In this document: one piece after another, positions 37,402 through 49,700 of the stretch
How positions within the stretch are numbered: the first letter of the stretch is position 1
Layout: each line of letters starts with the position of its first letter
Assembly (NCBI RefSeq): GCF_902459725.1
Contig: NZ_CABPSH010000011.1
Location: 99,474-163,473 of the forward strand
DNA: 64,000 nt
Origin: Pandoraea eparura
GTDB taxonomy: Bacteria; Pseudomonadota; Gammaproteobacteria; Burkholderiales; Burkholderiaceae
Reading direction: 5' to 3'
Translations under genes and position numbers: made by a program
The notes under the pieces: model-generated
Told to the model about the DNA's origin: nothing
What the model saw: only the letters and a program-made list of their open reading frames with translations
The model's database searches: none

Positions 37402-40245
37402 TTACCTCCTGCTAAATTGATCTGGAAATGCATCTCTAAATTCATCGAGCGTGTAAATCTTCCCGGTTTTACCATCGCGCACTGATCTTACCCAGTCCAC
37501 AGGATAGCCTCGTGGCAGCAGGACCTGATCCTCTCCTCCTCTATACTTGGGGCTATCGCTTCCCGTTGGTTGTTTGCCTACTTTTCCGACATTCAACTTC
37601 TGCCCTTGAGGCACCTCGATGACAGCTTCAAATCGGGTGGAACTCCATTTTGGATATATCGCTGTATCTTGCCTGCTTGCGTTTTCTTTCGTGGCGGCGA
37701 ATCCCCCGTCCAATTTTGCCTGATTGCCTCTGCCCCCAAATTTTCTATATAGAGTGACGGCTTCCGTTGTTTCTACGGTAAAGTACTTTCCGTTCTTGAA
37801 CGTTTCTGCCGTGCTTGATCGCAATTTTTCTTGCTCAACCAACTTTACTTTCGCGTCAATTCTGGTCCCGACGGCAAGTCGAGGTGCAATACTCGGCACG
37901 GTCGAGTTGTCGCTGATTCCACGCGAATCATTGTCGATACGTGCTGATCCAACTCTTTCTGCTTTCCCTGCGCCAGCATTGGTTGACTGGCGACTCGAAG
38001 ACGACTTTCCACTGCTCCCCAAACTAGCCTGAACTAGCAAAGTGATTGTCGCTGCCGCTTCTTCACTAATGCCATAGCTTTGGCGAAGTTGGTTCGCAAA
38101 TTCAGCACTACCCAGTGCAACTACAGCGTCGCTATAGTTTGCCAAGTGTGCCCCCAAGTCGTTCTTTATACCTGCGGGAAGATCCAGGCCGCTCGCCTCG
38201 TCGAGAGCCTTACGGAAATCATCTTGGGCATAAACATAGTCGCCGAAAGCACCTTTGCACACTGCTGGATCGGTGGAACAGACAGCAGCAACTTTCTCCT
38301 GATTCTCCAGACTTAGCTTGCGGTATTTCTTTGTTACGGCATCACAGCTATTCGCTGCTCCGCAGTTCTTCGCCTCGTCAAGCAGCGCCTTGAATTCGTT
38401 GACATTTAGCGCATTGTTTTCCGTTTCTATTTTTGCGCTCGTGCTTGCCGTGGCGACGTTTGCGCCGGTCGCACCAGCAATCCCCGCCACCACGCTTGTC
38501 ACCAGATTCGCGTGCGCTTCCTTCGCCTCCGAACTCAGGTCTTTACCTGACTTCCCGCCCGCGTTGTCCAGCAGGTTGTTAAGCACGACGCTCGCCGACG
38601 CACCCATCGCCCCTGCGCCACAGTTGCCGCCGGAGGCCGCCGCTCCCGCACAACCCACGATGCCCTGCAAGGCCGCGCGCGCCGTCTCGCTATTCAGCTC
38701 ATCGGCAATCGCCTTGACCTTCTCTGCGCCCAAGCTCTGCAAGTAATTCGCCGCGCCGCGCGTGATCATGTCGCCCATGCCGGCCGTTACGTTCCCCGCA
38801 GCAGCGGCAACAATGGCCGTCGCGATACGCCGGTAATCGCCACCCGGGCCCCATTTTTGGGCGTCGGCCAGTTGTGAGTCCAGCTCGGCCCGCTTGGTCG
38901 GATCTGTCTCCTTATCGCGCGCCCTTTTCAGCTCATCAGCCTCCTTAGCCCGATTCCCCACAAACGTCCCCACCTCGCGCTGGAGCGTCCGCATGATTTC
39001 GAAGCTGGTTTCGATCTGCTCCTTGTCGAATTTATTGGCGAGTGCGCCGCTGCCATCCTTGTCCGATGACACGTCGCGATTGACAGCGGCTACGGTTTCC
39101 TCGGCCGTCTTGCCGGTTCGTTCCAGTTGGCTGGCTTCGTCGGTGATCTCGATCACGCCCGCGCTGATACCGCTGCGCGTCGTGCTCGATGCGCTATCAC
39201 CGGCCGCCACCACCACCGGCGGCGCCACGCTCACCGCTCCCGTCTTCGGCAACTCGCTGCCCGGTGTCGCGTTCGCGCCGGTTTGCGCGTTGCCCTTCTG
39301 GTCCGTGCCGACTTTGGCGTTCTCCCCGCCGCCCGTGCTGATACCGCCACCCAGGCTGATGCCGAAGGCCTCGTACTCTGCGTGGTTTTCTATGTCGTGC
39401 GTCGTCAACGAACCGGTTTTCAGACGGTTCCTATCCTTGTCGGCCGCCTTATCGGTCGAGGCGATAACGGCACCCGTCAGATCGGTGTTGCCTTTGACGG
39501 TGACATCGAAGCCGCCATCGCCTGCCTTGATCCCCGACTGCTCCGTGACGCTGGCGAAATCGCTGTTGATCTGCTGATGGCTGACGTTAATGCTGCCGGA
39601 CGCACCACCAAACCCAACGGTGACACTGCCGTTGATCGACTGATCCTTCGATGCATAGGCACTCGTGTCCTGCAGGCTTTCGATGTTCAAATCGCCGCCG
39701 ACATTGGCCACGACTCGCTCGCCGACCACCGTGCCGCCCCGAATGTTCGTGTCGCCGCCAGAGACGATCTCGGCCACGCCGCCCGCCGTGATATGGCTGG
39801 ACCGGTTCGTCACGTCCTTGCCGTCCGCCTTGCCGCGCGACGCGCTGGCGTTGGCCGTCACCCCCATCGACGTGCCATTGGCGCCCATGGAAATGCCCAA
39901 CCCGATACCGCCCGACACGCCGGTGGATCGGCGGTGATGCTCCGAGGTGTCCGCTGCCGCGAGGATGTCGAGCGTGCCGTCGGACGTGACCTTGGCGTCC
40001 TGCCCGGCGTTGATCTCGCTGCTGCGAATGAGCAGCGACGACTGATCGCCATCGCCGGTGGCCGCAACGGTGACGTTGCCACCGGCACGCACGCTGGAGC
40101 CATTGGCCGTTGTGCTGTCGTTGGTCTCGCGGCTTTCCTGCTTCGACCCGCCGACTGTGACCGAGACACTGACGTTGGCCGCATCCTTGAGGTTCTTGAC
40201 GGTATCGGCGGCTGTCAACGGCGGGCTAGCGACGACAGCGGTCAA
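37402..40245 (-). CDS. Orphan cdiA-CT module 1 (5'-truncated CdiA fragment, possible ADP-ribosyltransferase-like tail)
   Basis: Fragment of up to 947 residues. Its head GKQAGLTAVVASPP is the CdiA sequence KQAGLTVAVSSPLL with a following deletion that joins directly to AADTVKNLKDAANVSVSVTV; from there it tracks CdiA through the pretoxin and PT-VENN-like domain to the border ETENNALNVNEF (about residue 610). The tail of 338 residues has a Cys-containing entry-type segment (KALLDEAKNCGAANSCDAVT) and a final domain with TLYRKFGGRGNQAKLDGGFA, IYPKWSSTRFEAVIEVPQG and GGEDQVLLPRGYPVDW. The order Arg834, Ser868-Ser869, Glu905/Gln907 resembles the R-S-E layout of ADP-ribosyltransferase-fold toxins; that is a hypothesis. 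A TAG lies just upstream in frame and there is no ATG, so it is a headless cassette. Confidence 0.78.
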   Translation of the reverse strand: MTAVVASPPLTAADTVKNLKDAANVSVSVTVGGSKQESRETNDSTTANGSSVRAGGNVTVAATGDGDQSSLLIRSSEINAGQDAKVTSDGTLDILAAADTSEHHRRSTGVSGGIGLGISMGANGTSMGVTANASASRGKADGKDVTNRSSHITAGGVAEIVSGGDTNIRGGTVVGERVVANVGGDLNIESLQDTSAYASKDQSINGSVTVGFGGASGSINVSHQQINSDFASVTEQSGIKAGDGGFDVTVKGNTDLTGAVIASTDKAADKDRNRLKTGSLTTHDIENHAEYEAFGISLGGGISTGGGENAKVGTDQKGNAQTGANATPGSELPKTGAVSVAPPVVVAAGDSASSTTRSGISAGVIEITDEASQLERTGKTAEETVAAVNRDVSSDKDGSGALANKFDKEQIETSFEIMRTLQREVGTFVGNRAKEADELKRARDKETDPTKRAELDSQLADAQKWGPGGDYRRIATAIVAAAAGNVTAGMGDMITRGAANYLQSLGAEKVKAIADELNSETARAALQGIVGCAGAAASGGNCGAGAMGASASVVLNNLLDNAGGKSGKDLSSEAKEAHANLVTSVVAGIAGATGANVATASTSAKIETENNALNVNEFKALLDEAKNCGAANSCDAVTKKYRKLSLENQEKVAAVCSTDPAVCKGAFGDYVYAQDDFRKALDEASGLDLPAGIKNDLGAHLANYSDAVVALGSAEFANQLRQSYGISEEAAATITLLVQASLGSSGKSSSSRQSTNAGAGKAERVGSARIDNDSRGISDNSTVPSIAPRLAVGTRIDAKVKLVEQEKLRSSTAETFKNGKYFTVETTEAVTLYRKFGGRGNQAKLDGGFAATKENASRQDTAIYPKWSSTRFEAVIEVPQGQKLNVGKVGKQPTGSDSPKYRGGEDQVLLPRGYPVDWVRSVRDGKTGKIYTLDEFRDAFPDQFSRR

Positions 40246-40310
40246 CCCCGCCTGCTTGCCTTCCTACTCATTTCTTATGCATTTCTCTCCGCAATCGAAA
40301 TGCGCTTGCG

Positions 40311-40766
40311 TTAGCGAGGGTCTTTCTCGGGTAGCCACCCATCTTCGATGCGCTTTATCAGCAGCGTGTCATTCCATGCTGCGAGGATCGGTAATTTTCG
40401 TTGCTCATTGCTGATAACGCCAACCTTCCATTCTTTTTCTCCGTCCCAGAACCACCAATTAGTGACCTTGCCAGTGGCGCTATTTGCAATGCCATTCCTA
40501 AATAGGGGGAAGGTCGATGAGTGATCCGGAATGGGTGCGTGCAGAATTTTTTCGATAATTCCCTGCTTCTCTGCGGCGGAAACGGGAAAGAATATCCAAA
40601 AATTTGTTTGGGAATTTATGAGATCTTTGATTTCATCTTCTTGGAGATTGAATCTGTTTGGAAATACTCTTATGAGTGACCCCATAAGTTTGTCTCTCTT
40701 TGTGAATTGGAAGTACGCGAATCCGAATTTGGTTTTTATTCTAAATACATCACCTAATTTGGCCAT
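40311..40766 (-). CDS. cdiI: CdiI immunity protein of the complete CDI system
   Basis: Soluble protein of 151 residues directly after cdiA; its ATG shares one base with the cdiA stop (TAATG), so expression is coupled. The N-terminus (MAKLGDVFRIKTKFGFAYFQ) and the layout IRVFPNRFNLQEDEIKDLIN recall the Imm26-type immunity family, but I cannot confirm this by search. A second half with NWWFWDGEKEWKVGV and KLPILAAWNDTLLIKRIEDG follows. It is AT-rich relative to cdiA. Role: binds and blocks the GIY-YIG nuclease-like C-terminus of CdiA in the producing cell and its siblings. Confidence is high for the role by position and lower for the family. Confidence 0.82.
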   Translation of the reverse strand: MAKLGDVFRIKTKFGFAYFQFTKRDKLMGSLIRVFPNRFNLQEDEIKDLINSQTNFWIFFPVSAAEKQGIIEKILHAPIPDHSSTFPLFRNGIANSATGKVTNWWFWDGEKEWKVGVISNEQRKLPILAAWNDTLLIKRIEDGWLPEKDPR

Positions 40767-43700
40767 TATTCAAATCCTTCGTAACCGATTGTTTTGAGAA
40801 TTGATGCTCCCCTTGCAAGGGAGGTCGCATATTCTGGGTTTTTTCTTGCGATGCTGTTTATCTTGTTAAGTAAGGTTCCCTTGTCTTTTCCAAGTCCGTT
40901 GAATTCAATTAAAACCTGTTCGATTGCGCGTGCGTCTTCGCGGGCGATGTTGCGTAATCCTGTTATCGGGGTGATTTCAATTTCTTTTTGTCGCAAATGA
41001 GCGGCGTATCGCGATTTGAAGTTATCGGTAATTCCGACATATTGAGTAGTGCCGTCCTCCGAAGTCGAGATGTAGACGGTGGTCTTGCCGGGCAACGGGG
41101 CCACATCGTCCCGGTCGGCCATCAGCAATGGATCAAATACCAGCGGCCCTTCATTCGGCGTCGCTGTAATGATCGGGCCCTTCACGTCTTGGTCCGGAGT
41201 TGAAATGATTGTAGCGCCGCGCTCCCCCAGATCCGGCGTACCAATGATCGTTGGCCCTTTCTCCCCAGTGTCCGGCGTCCCCGTGACATTGACGCCGCGC
41301 GGGCCTTCGTTGGGCGTTCCCATCACGTTATCGTCGTTTGCGCCGTCGCCGATGACTCGTGCGACGACACCGTCAACGATCAACTGATTCGAGCAAGCCA
41401 GTCCTGAGATCGCGCACGCGGCCTTGGTCAGCGCGTCCTTCAACCGTTCAGCGACGTTTCCGCTTGCGGAGGCTGTGGTGGCGCGGCCCGCAGACGTCGG
41501 ATCGATGTCATCGCCGTCACGCCCGCCGCGCTTACTGCCTTGGGGGCCAGGCGCGCCGCCCGTGTGGCGAGGCGGAGGAGGGACGACCCTGACCCCCAAG
41601 GTGTTGTTCTCTGCCTCTGTCTTTGCACTGATCGACGCAGTGGCAACGTCCCCTCCGACGCCAGCCGTCACCCCAGCCACGATGGACGTGATGAGATTGA
41701 CCCTTGCCTCACGCTCGGATTGGGAGAGGTCCTGCCCGGATTTGTCGCCCGCCGCGAGCAGGCTGCCCAACAGCGATCCGGCGGCAGCGCCCATCGCACC
41801 CGCATCGCAGTTCCCACTGGAGGCCGCACCACCCGCGCAACCCGTCACTGCATGCAACGCGGCTTTCGATGCGGGATCGAGGTTTTCGCCGAGCGCCTTG
41901 ATCTCCTTCGCTGCAAGACCTTGCAGGTAGTTCACCGTGGCACGCGTTGCCATCTCTCCGGCCGCGCCTGTGACATTGCCGCTGATGCCCGCTGTGATGG
42001 CGCTGACGATCAGACGGTAGTCGCCACCGGGTCCCCACTTCTTTGCGTCGGCCAGTTGCTGATTTAGCACCGCGCGTTGTTCGGGATCGGTGGTTTTCTT
42101 CAACTGGGCTTCAATAGCGTCAGCTTCCTTAGCCCGATTCCCCACAAACGTCCCCACCTCGCGCTGCAACGTCTGCATGATCTCGAAGCTGGTTTCGATT
42201 TGCTCCTTGTCGAATTTGTTGGCGAGTGCGCTGCTGCCGTCCTTGTCCGATGACACGTCGCGATTGACAGCGGCTACGGTTTCCTCGGCTGTCTTGCCGG
42301 TTCGTTCCAGTTGGCTGGCCTCGTCGGTGATCTCGATCACCCCCGCGCTGATACCGCTGCGCGTCGTGCTCGACGCGCTATCGCCTGCCGCCACCACCAC
42401 CGGCGGCGCCACGCTCACCGCTCCCGTCTTCGGCAGCTCGCTGCCGGGTGTGGCGTTCGCACCGGTTTGCGCATCCCCCTTCTGGTCCGTGCCGACCTTG
42501 GCGTTCTCCCCGCCGCCCGTGCTGATACCGCCACCCAGGCTGATGCCGAAGGCGTCATACTCTGCGTGGTTTTCTATGTCGCGCGTCGTCAACGAACCGG
42601 TTTTCAGACGGTTCCTATCCTTGTCGGCCGCCTTATCGGTCGAGGCGATAACGGCACCCGTCAGATCGGTGTTGCCTTTGACGGTGACATCGAAGCCGCC
42701 ATCGCCCGCCTTGATCCCCGACTGCTCCGTCACGCTTGCGAAATCGCTATTGATCTGCTGATGGCTGACGTTGATGCTGCCGGACGCACCACCAAACCCA
42801 ACGGTGACACTGCCGCTGATCGACTGATCCTTCGATGCATAGGCACTCGTGTCCTGCAGGCTTTCGATGTTCAAATCGCCGCCGACATTGGCCACGACTC
42901 GCTCGCCGACCACCGTGCCGCCCCGAATGTTCGTGTCGCCGCCAGAGACGATCTCGGCCACGCCGCCCGCCGTGATATGGCTGGACCGGTTCGTCACGTC
43001 CTTGCCGTCCGCCTTGCCGCGCGACGCGCTGGCGTTGGCCGTCACCCCCATCGACGTGCCATTGGCGCCCATGGAAATGCCCAACCCGATACCGCCCGAC
43101 ACGCCGGTGGATCGGCGGTGGTGCTCCGAGGTGTCCGCTGCCGCGAGGATGTCGAGCGTGCCGTCGGACGTGACCTTGGCGTCCTGCCCGGCGTCGATCT
43201 CGCTGCCGCGAATGAGCAGCGACGACTGATCGCCATCGCCGGTGGCCGCAACGGTGACGTTGCCACCAGCACGTACGCTAGAGCCATTGGCCGTTGTGCT
43301 TTCGTTGGTCTCGCGGCTTTCCTGCTTAGATCCGCCGACCGTGACCGAGATATTGACGTTGGCCGCATCCTTGAGATTCTTGACGGTGTCGGCGGCATTT
43401 TTCACCGCGAGTCCACCGGCGGCGACACCGAGCGCCTTCATGCGCGGGTCCTTGACCTTGCCGACCGCCTTGCCCATCTGACCGACGGTCTCTGCGGCAT
43501 TCAGCAGTGGGCTGGAGACGGCAACGGTCAATCCCGCCTGCTTGACTTCCCGTTCATGAACGCTCTGTTCGCTGTCTTCACTCTCGACAATGGCGACGCG
43601 TTTGCCGGCAATCGTCACGTCACCATCGCGGGCAACGACCGTGCTGCCTTCCTGCCGGTAGTCGTTGCCTGCCTGAACGCTGACGTCTCCGGTCACCGAA

Positions 43701-46700
43701 CCGACCACACTCCCGGTTTGCGTAACCTGCTCGCGCCGTTGTTTTTCCTTCTCCGAGCGGCTGCCGATGGTGAAGCCCATACCACTGCCGAAGACGCCAC
43801 TAGTCTGCTTCTCCGTAACGCTCAGTGAGTTACTGCGGTCTTCCGCGGACGTGATCGTCACATCCCGTCTTGCGCCGATCGTCATGTCGTCATCGGCCAC
43901 GACCTGCGACCCGGTAATCGTGACGTCCCGCCCCGACGCAACCGTGACGCCATCGCCCGACAGCGTGCTGCCCGTCGTGCGCGTGCCGTGCGATTCGCGG
44001 AGATTTTCTTCTGTCGTCGAGGAGAGCAAGCCCTGCTGAGTGGTTCGTGACCAACGGGTGTCGTCGTAACGGGCCGAAACGCCGCCGATGGTCACATCCC
44101 CCGTCGCGATGACGGTGACGTCGGACTTGCCCGCCTTTGCCGATGGCGATGTCGACGCCGATGCTGACACCGATGCTGACACCGAAGCCGAAGCCGAAGC
44201 CGATGTCGATGTCGAAGCTGATGTCGATGCCGCCCCAGATCGATTGCCATCGCCGGAACCACCGCTCAGATACGAGCCCAGTATCTTCACGTCACCGGTC
44301 GTCGCGTCCCCCGACGTCACATACGCGGTGACGCCTCGCTCGTTGAGCAGCCGCTCGACAGCCGCGGCTTGCCCGGCGGCGACGGTGATCCCGCCGCCAG
44401 CCTGGACCTGACTACCTCGCACGGTTTCTTCATACGAGTCCACCGACGCGGCGTAGGTGTCGGTGTCCACGCGACCCGAGTCCGTGATGCTGCCGAGAGC
44501 CGCGCCAATCTCCACGTCGCGGGCCGCCGCAATGACGACCGTCTTGCCCGCGTCGATACCGGTGCCCGCAGTGGACGCGTCGCGTCCCGCCAGGACGGAA
44601 ACGTTGCCGCCCGTGTTGACGGTGGCCGTCAGTTGGTCCGTGACCTGCGTGTAATTGTGGTTATCACTCGATCCGCCGCCGAATTCGCGGTTCAACGCCA
44701 CCGTGCCCAGCGTGACGTCGCGCCCCGCAGCGAGGTCGGCGTCGCCGCCAGCATCAATTTCCGCCCCGTTGACCGTAAGGTCGCGCCCGGCAGTGATCGC
44801 CAGCGAATCCTGCGCACCGATACGACCTTGGGATTCGACGGTGGTTGCCGAGCCCGATTCCGATCCGCTCACCCACTCGGTGGTATGGGTCTGACTGGCG
44901 ACGACGACGTCTCGTCCAGCGGTGACATTGACCTGCTTGCCCGCGATTTCGCCGCCGATGTTGCGCACATCGCGCTCGGCAACGACTTCCACCGCGCCAA
45001 CACTGCCCAAGCCGCTCGTGCCGCCGATCACACCGCGATTGTCGATGTCGCTTGCATGGACCCGAGTACTCGCGTCGCCGACGATCTGGCCGCTGTTGAT
45101 GAGGTCGTTCGTTGCCTCGACAATGACGTCGCGGCCAGTGACCAATGCGCCGCCCGGTTGCATTGCGACGCGTTTGCCATGCGCCAGGTACACCGTGGGC
45201 ACCAGCACGGTCGTCGTGCTGCCGTCCGGCAAGGTCACCGTTTGGCGGACCAGCCAGACGATGTCGTCGGTGAGGGCCCGCATTTGCTCGGGCGAGAGTC
45301 GAATGCCCACACGCAGTTCGAGATCCCGGCCCGCGCGGGCGCCTTGCGCCAGCAGCGTGCGGAACTCGGCGTCGGCTGCTGCCGTGGCGCCACCGTCCTG
45401 GATACCCAGCGACGCGCGTCCCGTCAGGGTCAGCACCTGTTCGCGCACCAGCTTCGCCTCATAGAAGCCATCCCCGATACGACGCTCGATGCCGGCCGGG
45501 TCGACGCCGAGCAACTCGAGCAGGTAGTTGCTGGAGACGAACGTGCCGTAATCGGTGAATCGCGAATCCGTCTCGACGAGATACGGTTGGTCGGGGGCGG
45601 TCACGACCTTGAACAGGGCGCTGCGTGGAAGCTTGAGATCGGGGATGCCGCCGGAGACGCTATCCAGGGTCTGAATCGCCCCCGAGATCTCGGACGTCGC
45701 CGGCGTCGCGGTCAAGGGATCGACGCCGGCCGGCGTACCGGTCGCGACCGTCGTCGCGTCCGTGTCGACGGCAACGCGTGCCGATGTGCCGACCGCACTG
45801 TCCGTTTGCCGGCTGCCGATGATCGTGCCGTCGACGGTGCTGGTCTCGATGGTGATGTCGCGACCGCGAAGGCTTGTCGTCTGGTTCGACGTGATCAGGC
45901 TGGGTAGCCCCTCGACGATGGCGCGCCGTTCCGTCACGTCGAGATCGACCGTCGTGAACCAGCTATCGCTGTTGCCGCGCTTCTCGTGCCAATAGAGATC
46001 GGACGATTGCGCGATGCGATCCACGCGCTCGAGCGCCACGCTACGACTCGTGATGTGACCGTCGTTGCCGCGAACCTGCAGGTCGCCGCCGGCGCTGATC
46101 GTCGACGCATGATTCAACGCGGTGCCGTTATCGACGTTCAGGCGGATCGTGCCTTGCGACGTGATGACGCCCGGCGCCGCGACGTCGCCCAGCACGTCGG
46201 TCGCGCTGCGAACGGTAATGCGGCGACGGTATTCGTTGGTGTCGCGGCCGTCCTCGATGCCGTGTCCACGGCGGAAGATCCGCACGCCTTCGTCGGCATC
46301 CCCGGTAATGGTGTGGCGGGACTGATCGACGAACGTTGGCCGGAGGTGCGCATCGGGCTCGTAGTCGGGCCAGAACTGGATGACCCAATTTCCCTGGCCA
46401 TCGTCCGTGATCGACTCGAAATGCTGAACGGCCCGTTGGGTGATGTTGCGGGTGCTGAAATCTTTCGAGAAGAAATTCCGCTTGTACAACTCGATGATGG
46501 GGTGCTCCAGCGAGAACGTCTTCTTGTCGGTGTCGAGCGCCGTCACCCCGCGCTTGGCGATCGTGACGCTGATGGGGCTGTTCACCACGTGGAGCTTCTC
46601 TGCAGAGAGTGCCGCGCGCGCTTCACGTCCCCAACGCCACTGCGCAAAGGCTTGGTTGCGCGGATTCGGGATCAGACGTGTTTGTCGCACGACTTTGCCG

Positions 46701-49700
46701 AACTGGTTGGTCTCTTCGTACGTCTCTTCGATCATCGCCGGTTCGCCGTTCACGCTCAGGCTGTGGCTCGTATGCTCGGTCGGCAATTCTTCGCAGGCGG
46801 ATGCCGTGCTGGCAGCGCAGCGTGCCCGGCTGCCCGATTCGTTCGGCAGCGCCACGTAGCCAGCGATCCAGACGTCGCGCACCGTCTGGGTCTCGCTCGT
46901 GTCGCCGCCTCGCACAATGTTGATGTAGCTGCGGTCGTTCACGAATTCGCGCGTCGCGATGTCGACGTCGCCACCGGCTTCGAGCACGGCGGAGCGGTTG
47001 ATGAAGCTCCCCATTTGCTGCGTCAGATAGCCCTGCGCATCGCGCGTCTCGCCCGCGGCCACGCGCAGGGTACCCAGGCTGTAGAGCGTCGCGCCGTTCT
47101 CGTTGAGGACATTGCCCGAGACGAAGAGATCCAATTGCTGCGTCGCCGCCAGCACGGCGCGCTCGCCCGTGTTGACGAAGCTCGCGCCATCGAATCGGAG
47201 GCGGCCGCCGATGACAGCGCCGGTGTTCGTGAAGCGGGTGCCGATCAGTCTGACGTCGTCGCCATCGATGCGCGTGTCGTTGGTGATGTCGTCCAACGCG
47301 TTCACGAGAACCGAGTGGGCTCGCAGGCGACCTTGCCCCGTGTTGACAACGCGAGCGGCGTTCACCGTCAGTTGCTTGATCGCCCCAAGCGCGCCGTGAA
47401 CGCGCAACAAGCCACCGACGTCAAGCTTGAGACTGCCGTTGGCTTGCCACGCGTGGTCGGCGCCATAGGTAAAGTCACCCGGCAACGAGACGTGCAGCGC
47501 GTTGCCCGCCCGTAATCGCGCGGTGCCGAGCAGGCGTTCGGTGCGCAGGGTCAGATTCTGATTGACGGCGATTTCGCCCGCGCGGTGATCCAGTTCGGCC
47601 ACGGCAAGGGACGCATCGCGACGCGCCTGAACGGTCCCGGTGTTCTCGAACGCCCGTGTTCGTTGCGCATCCCGCCACGTCACGCCGAGGTCGGTGCCCG
47701 AGAATAGGGTCCCGGCATTGCCGAGGGCGTCTCGTACCGCCAGCGACAAATCCGCACCGGCGCTGATCAGCGCGTTCGGGCCATTCATCAACGCAAATGT
47801 CGTGATGGATACGCGACCGTTGCCGCCCATCAGTCCGACCGGACGATTCGATGCCGAAGGGCGCGTCAGCGCATTCGTGATCGCGTTCGCCGTGATGCTC
47901 AGGTCGCCGCGCGTGCCGTTGACGATCCGGCCGTCGGTGTTGTCGAGCGTTCCGGACGACAGGGTGACGGCTTCGTGGCCGCCGGTCGACGGATTGCCCG
48001 CGGTTTCCATGCTGCCGCGCGTGTTGTCGAGCTTGCCACCCGCCGCGACGTACAGCGCCTGGCCGGCATGCATCACGCCGTCCACATTCGTGATGTGCTG
48101 GTTTGCTGCGGCGGTCAACGGGCCTCGCGCTTGTAGCCGCCCGAAGCGATTGTCGATGTCGCGCGTCGAGGTGAGCTTGAGCGATCCGCCGGCGGCGATC
48201 CATGCGCCGTCGAGGTTGTCGATGCCGTTCGCCGACAGGTTGACGGCGCCATTGCCGGCAATGCTGCCCACGGACTTCGCCGCGTTCCCGGGCGCGGCGC
48301 GATTGCGTAGCCGTTCGCGCAGGAGGATGTCGATGGCACCGGTGCCGGCGTTCGCGACGCGGCCACCGGCGTTGTCCAGTTGTCGCCCGGACAAGCGCAG
48401 GTAGCCATAGGGCGCGCTGACGTCGAACGACCCCAACCCGTTGTCGAGGTTGCCGGCGGCCGCGATGCGCAGGGCGTCGCGGGCGCTTACGTGGCCGGCG
48501 CGGTTGACGATGCTGCCACCGGTGACGATGTCGAGGCGCTCGCCCGCCGTGAGGTAGCCGGCCGTGTTGCGCAGGTCCGAGGCAACCGTCAGCGCAAGGG
48601 ATTTGCCGGCATGCAGTCGGCCCCCAGTGTTGTCGAAGTTGGCTGCCGTGACGGTGACGTCCGCATTGGCCGCGATGCGGCCGCCTTCGGTGTTGGTCAG
48701 CGTGTCCTGAACGGCAACGGTCGTTGGCGTTTGGCCGCTGTTGAGCAGCGCTCCTGCCGCGTTGTCGACATTCCGAGCCTTCACCAGCAGCGCGTCGCTG
48801 GCTTCGACCGAACCCGCGCGGTTATTGAGCGTCTCGCCCACCTCCAACGTGACGGACTTTCCCGCCAGTCTTCCCGACGCGTTGTTCAGACTCGCGTCGA
48901 CGTTCGCGCGCAAGTGTCGCAATGCCGTCATGCGACCGAGTGCATTCGTCAGCCACTTCACGCGCAACAGCAAGTCGCCGTTCGTGCCAACACTTCCCTC
49001 GCGATTGTCGAGCGACTGCCCCTTGATGGACAACGCGCCGCGCCCGGCATGCGCCACGGTACCGCCCGCGTTGTCGAGTTCGGTGGCGTCGAGAGTGGCG
49101 TCACGGGCGGCGAAATGGATCTCGCCCGCGCGATTCTGCAGACGCCCGCCGATGCTGAATAACGCGGAGTGATCGACGCCCGTGCCCGTCTGGCGAATTG
49201 CCCCAAAGCCGTTGTCCAGACGCTTGGCGTGCACGGCAAGCGCGCTCGACTGCATCACCCCGCGTGTGTTGCGGATCGTGTCGGCCCGCAGGATCAACGT
49301 TTCGCCCGCGCTCAAGATGGCGTTGGCGTTGTCGAACAGGCCCTGCACGGCAAGGTTGACGTGATGCTGCGCGACGATACGCCCACCCGCGTTCAGCAAG
49401 GGGCCTGCGGCATTGGCGACGAGCGACCCTTGCGCGGTCCATGTCCCGCGATTGGACAGCGACGCCGCCGAGAGCGTGACGTCGCCGCGCCCGGCAATTT
49501 CCCCTTGGGTATCGCCCAGCCGTGCGTTGTCGATGTGCGTCTCGGCATGCAGACGAAGCTCGGCGTTGCCCAGTGCCAGCAATCGTCCACCGCGGTTCTC
49601 GATGGCGTCCGCCCGCAATGAAAACACGCCGCCGGATTGCATCAGCCCGCCGGTGTTCGTCGTCAGGCCGCGAATGCCGGCCGTCAGGGAACGTTTCGCG

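Noticed and set aside
40246..40310. A lipoprotein gene (bcpO-like) as in Burkholderia-type CDI
   Set aside because: Only 65 bp are available and no lipobox frame is present; order and ENN border are of the E. coli type.
42311..43828. Long plus-strand open frame (about 505 codons) opposite cdiA, with similar ones opposite modules 1, 2 and 4
   Set aside because: Arg/Ala/His-rich composition without domains, recurring only because the coding strand is repeated and GC-rich at third positions; antisense shadows.
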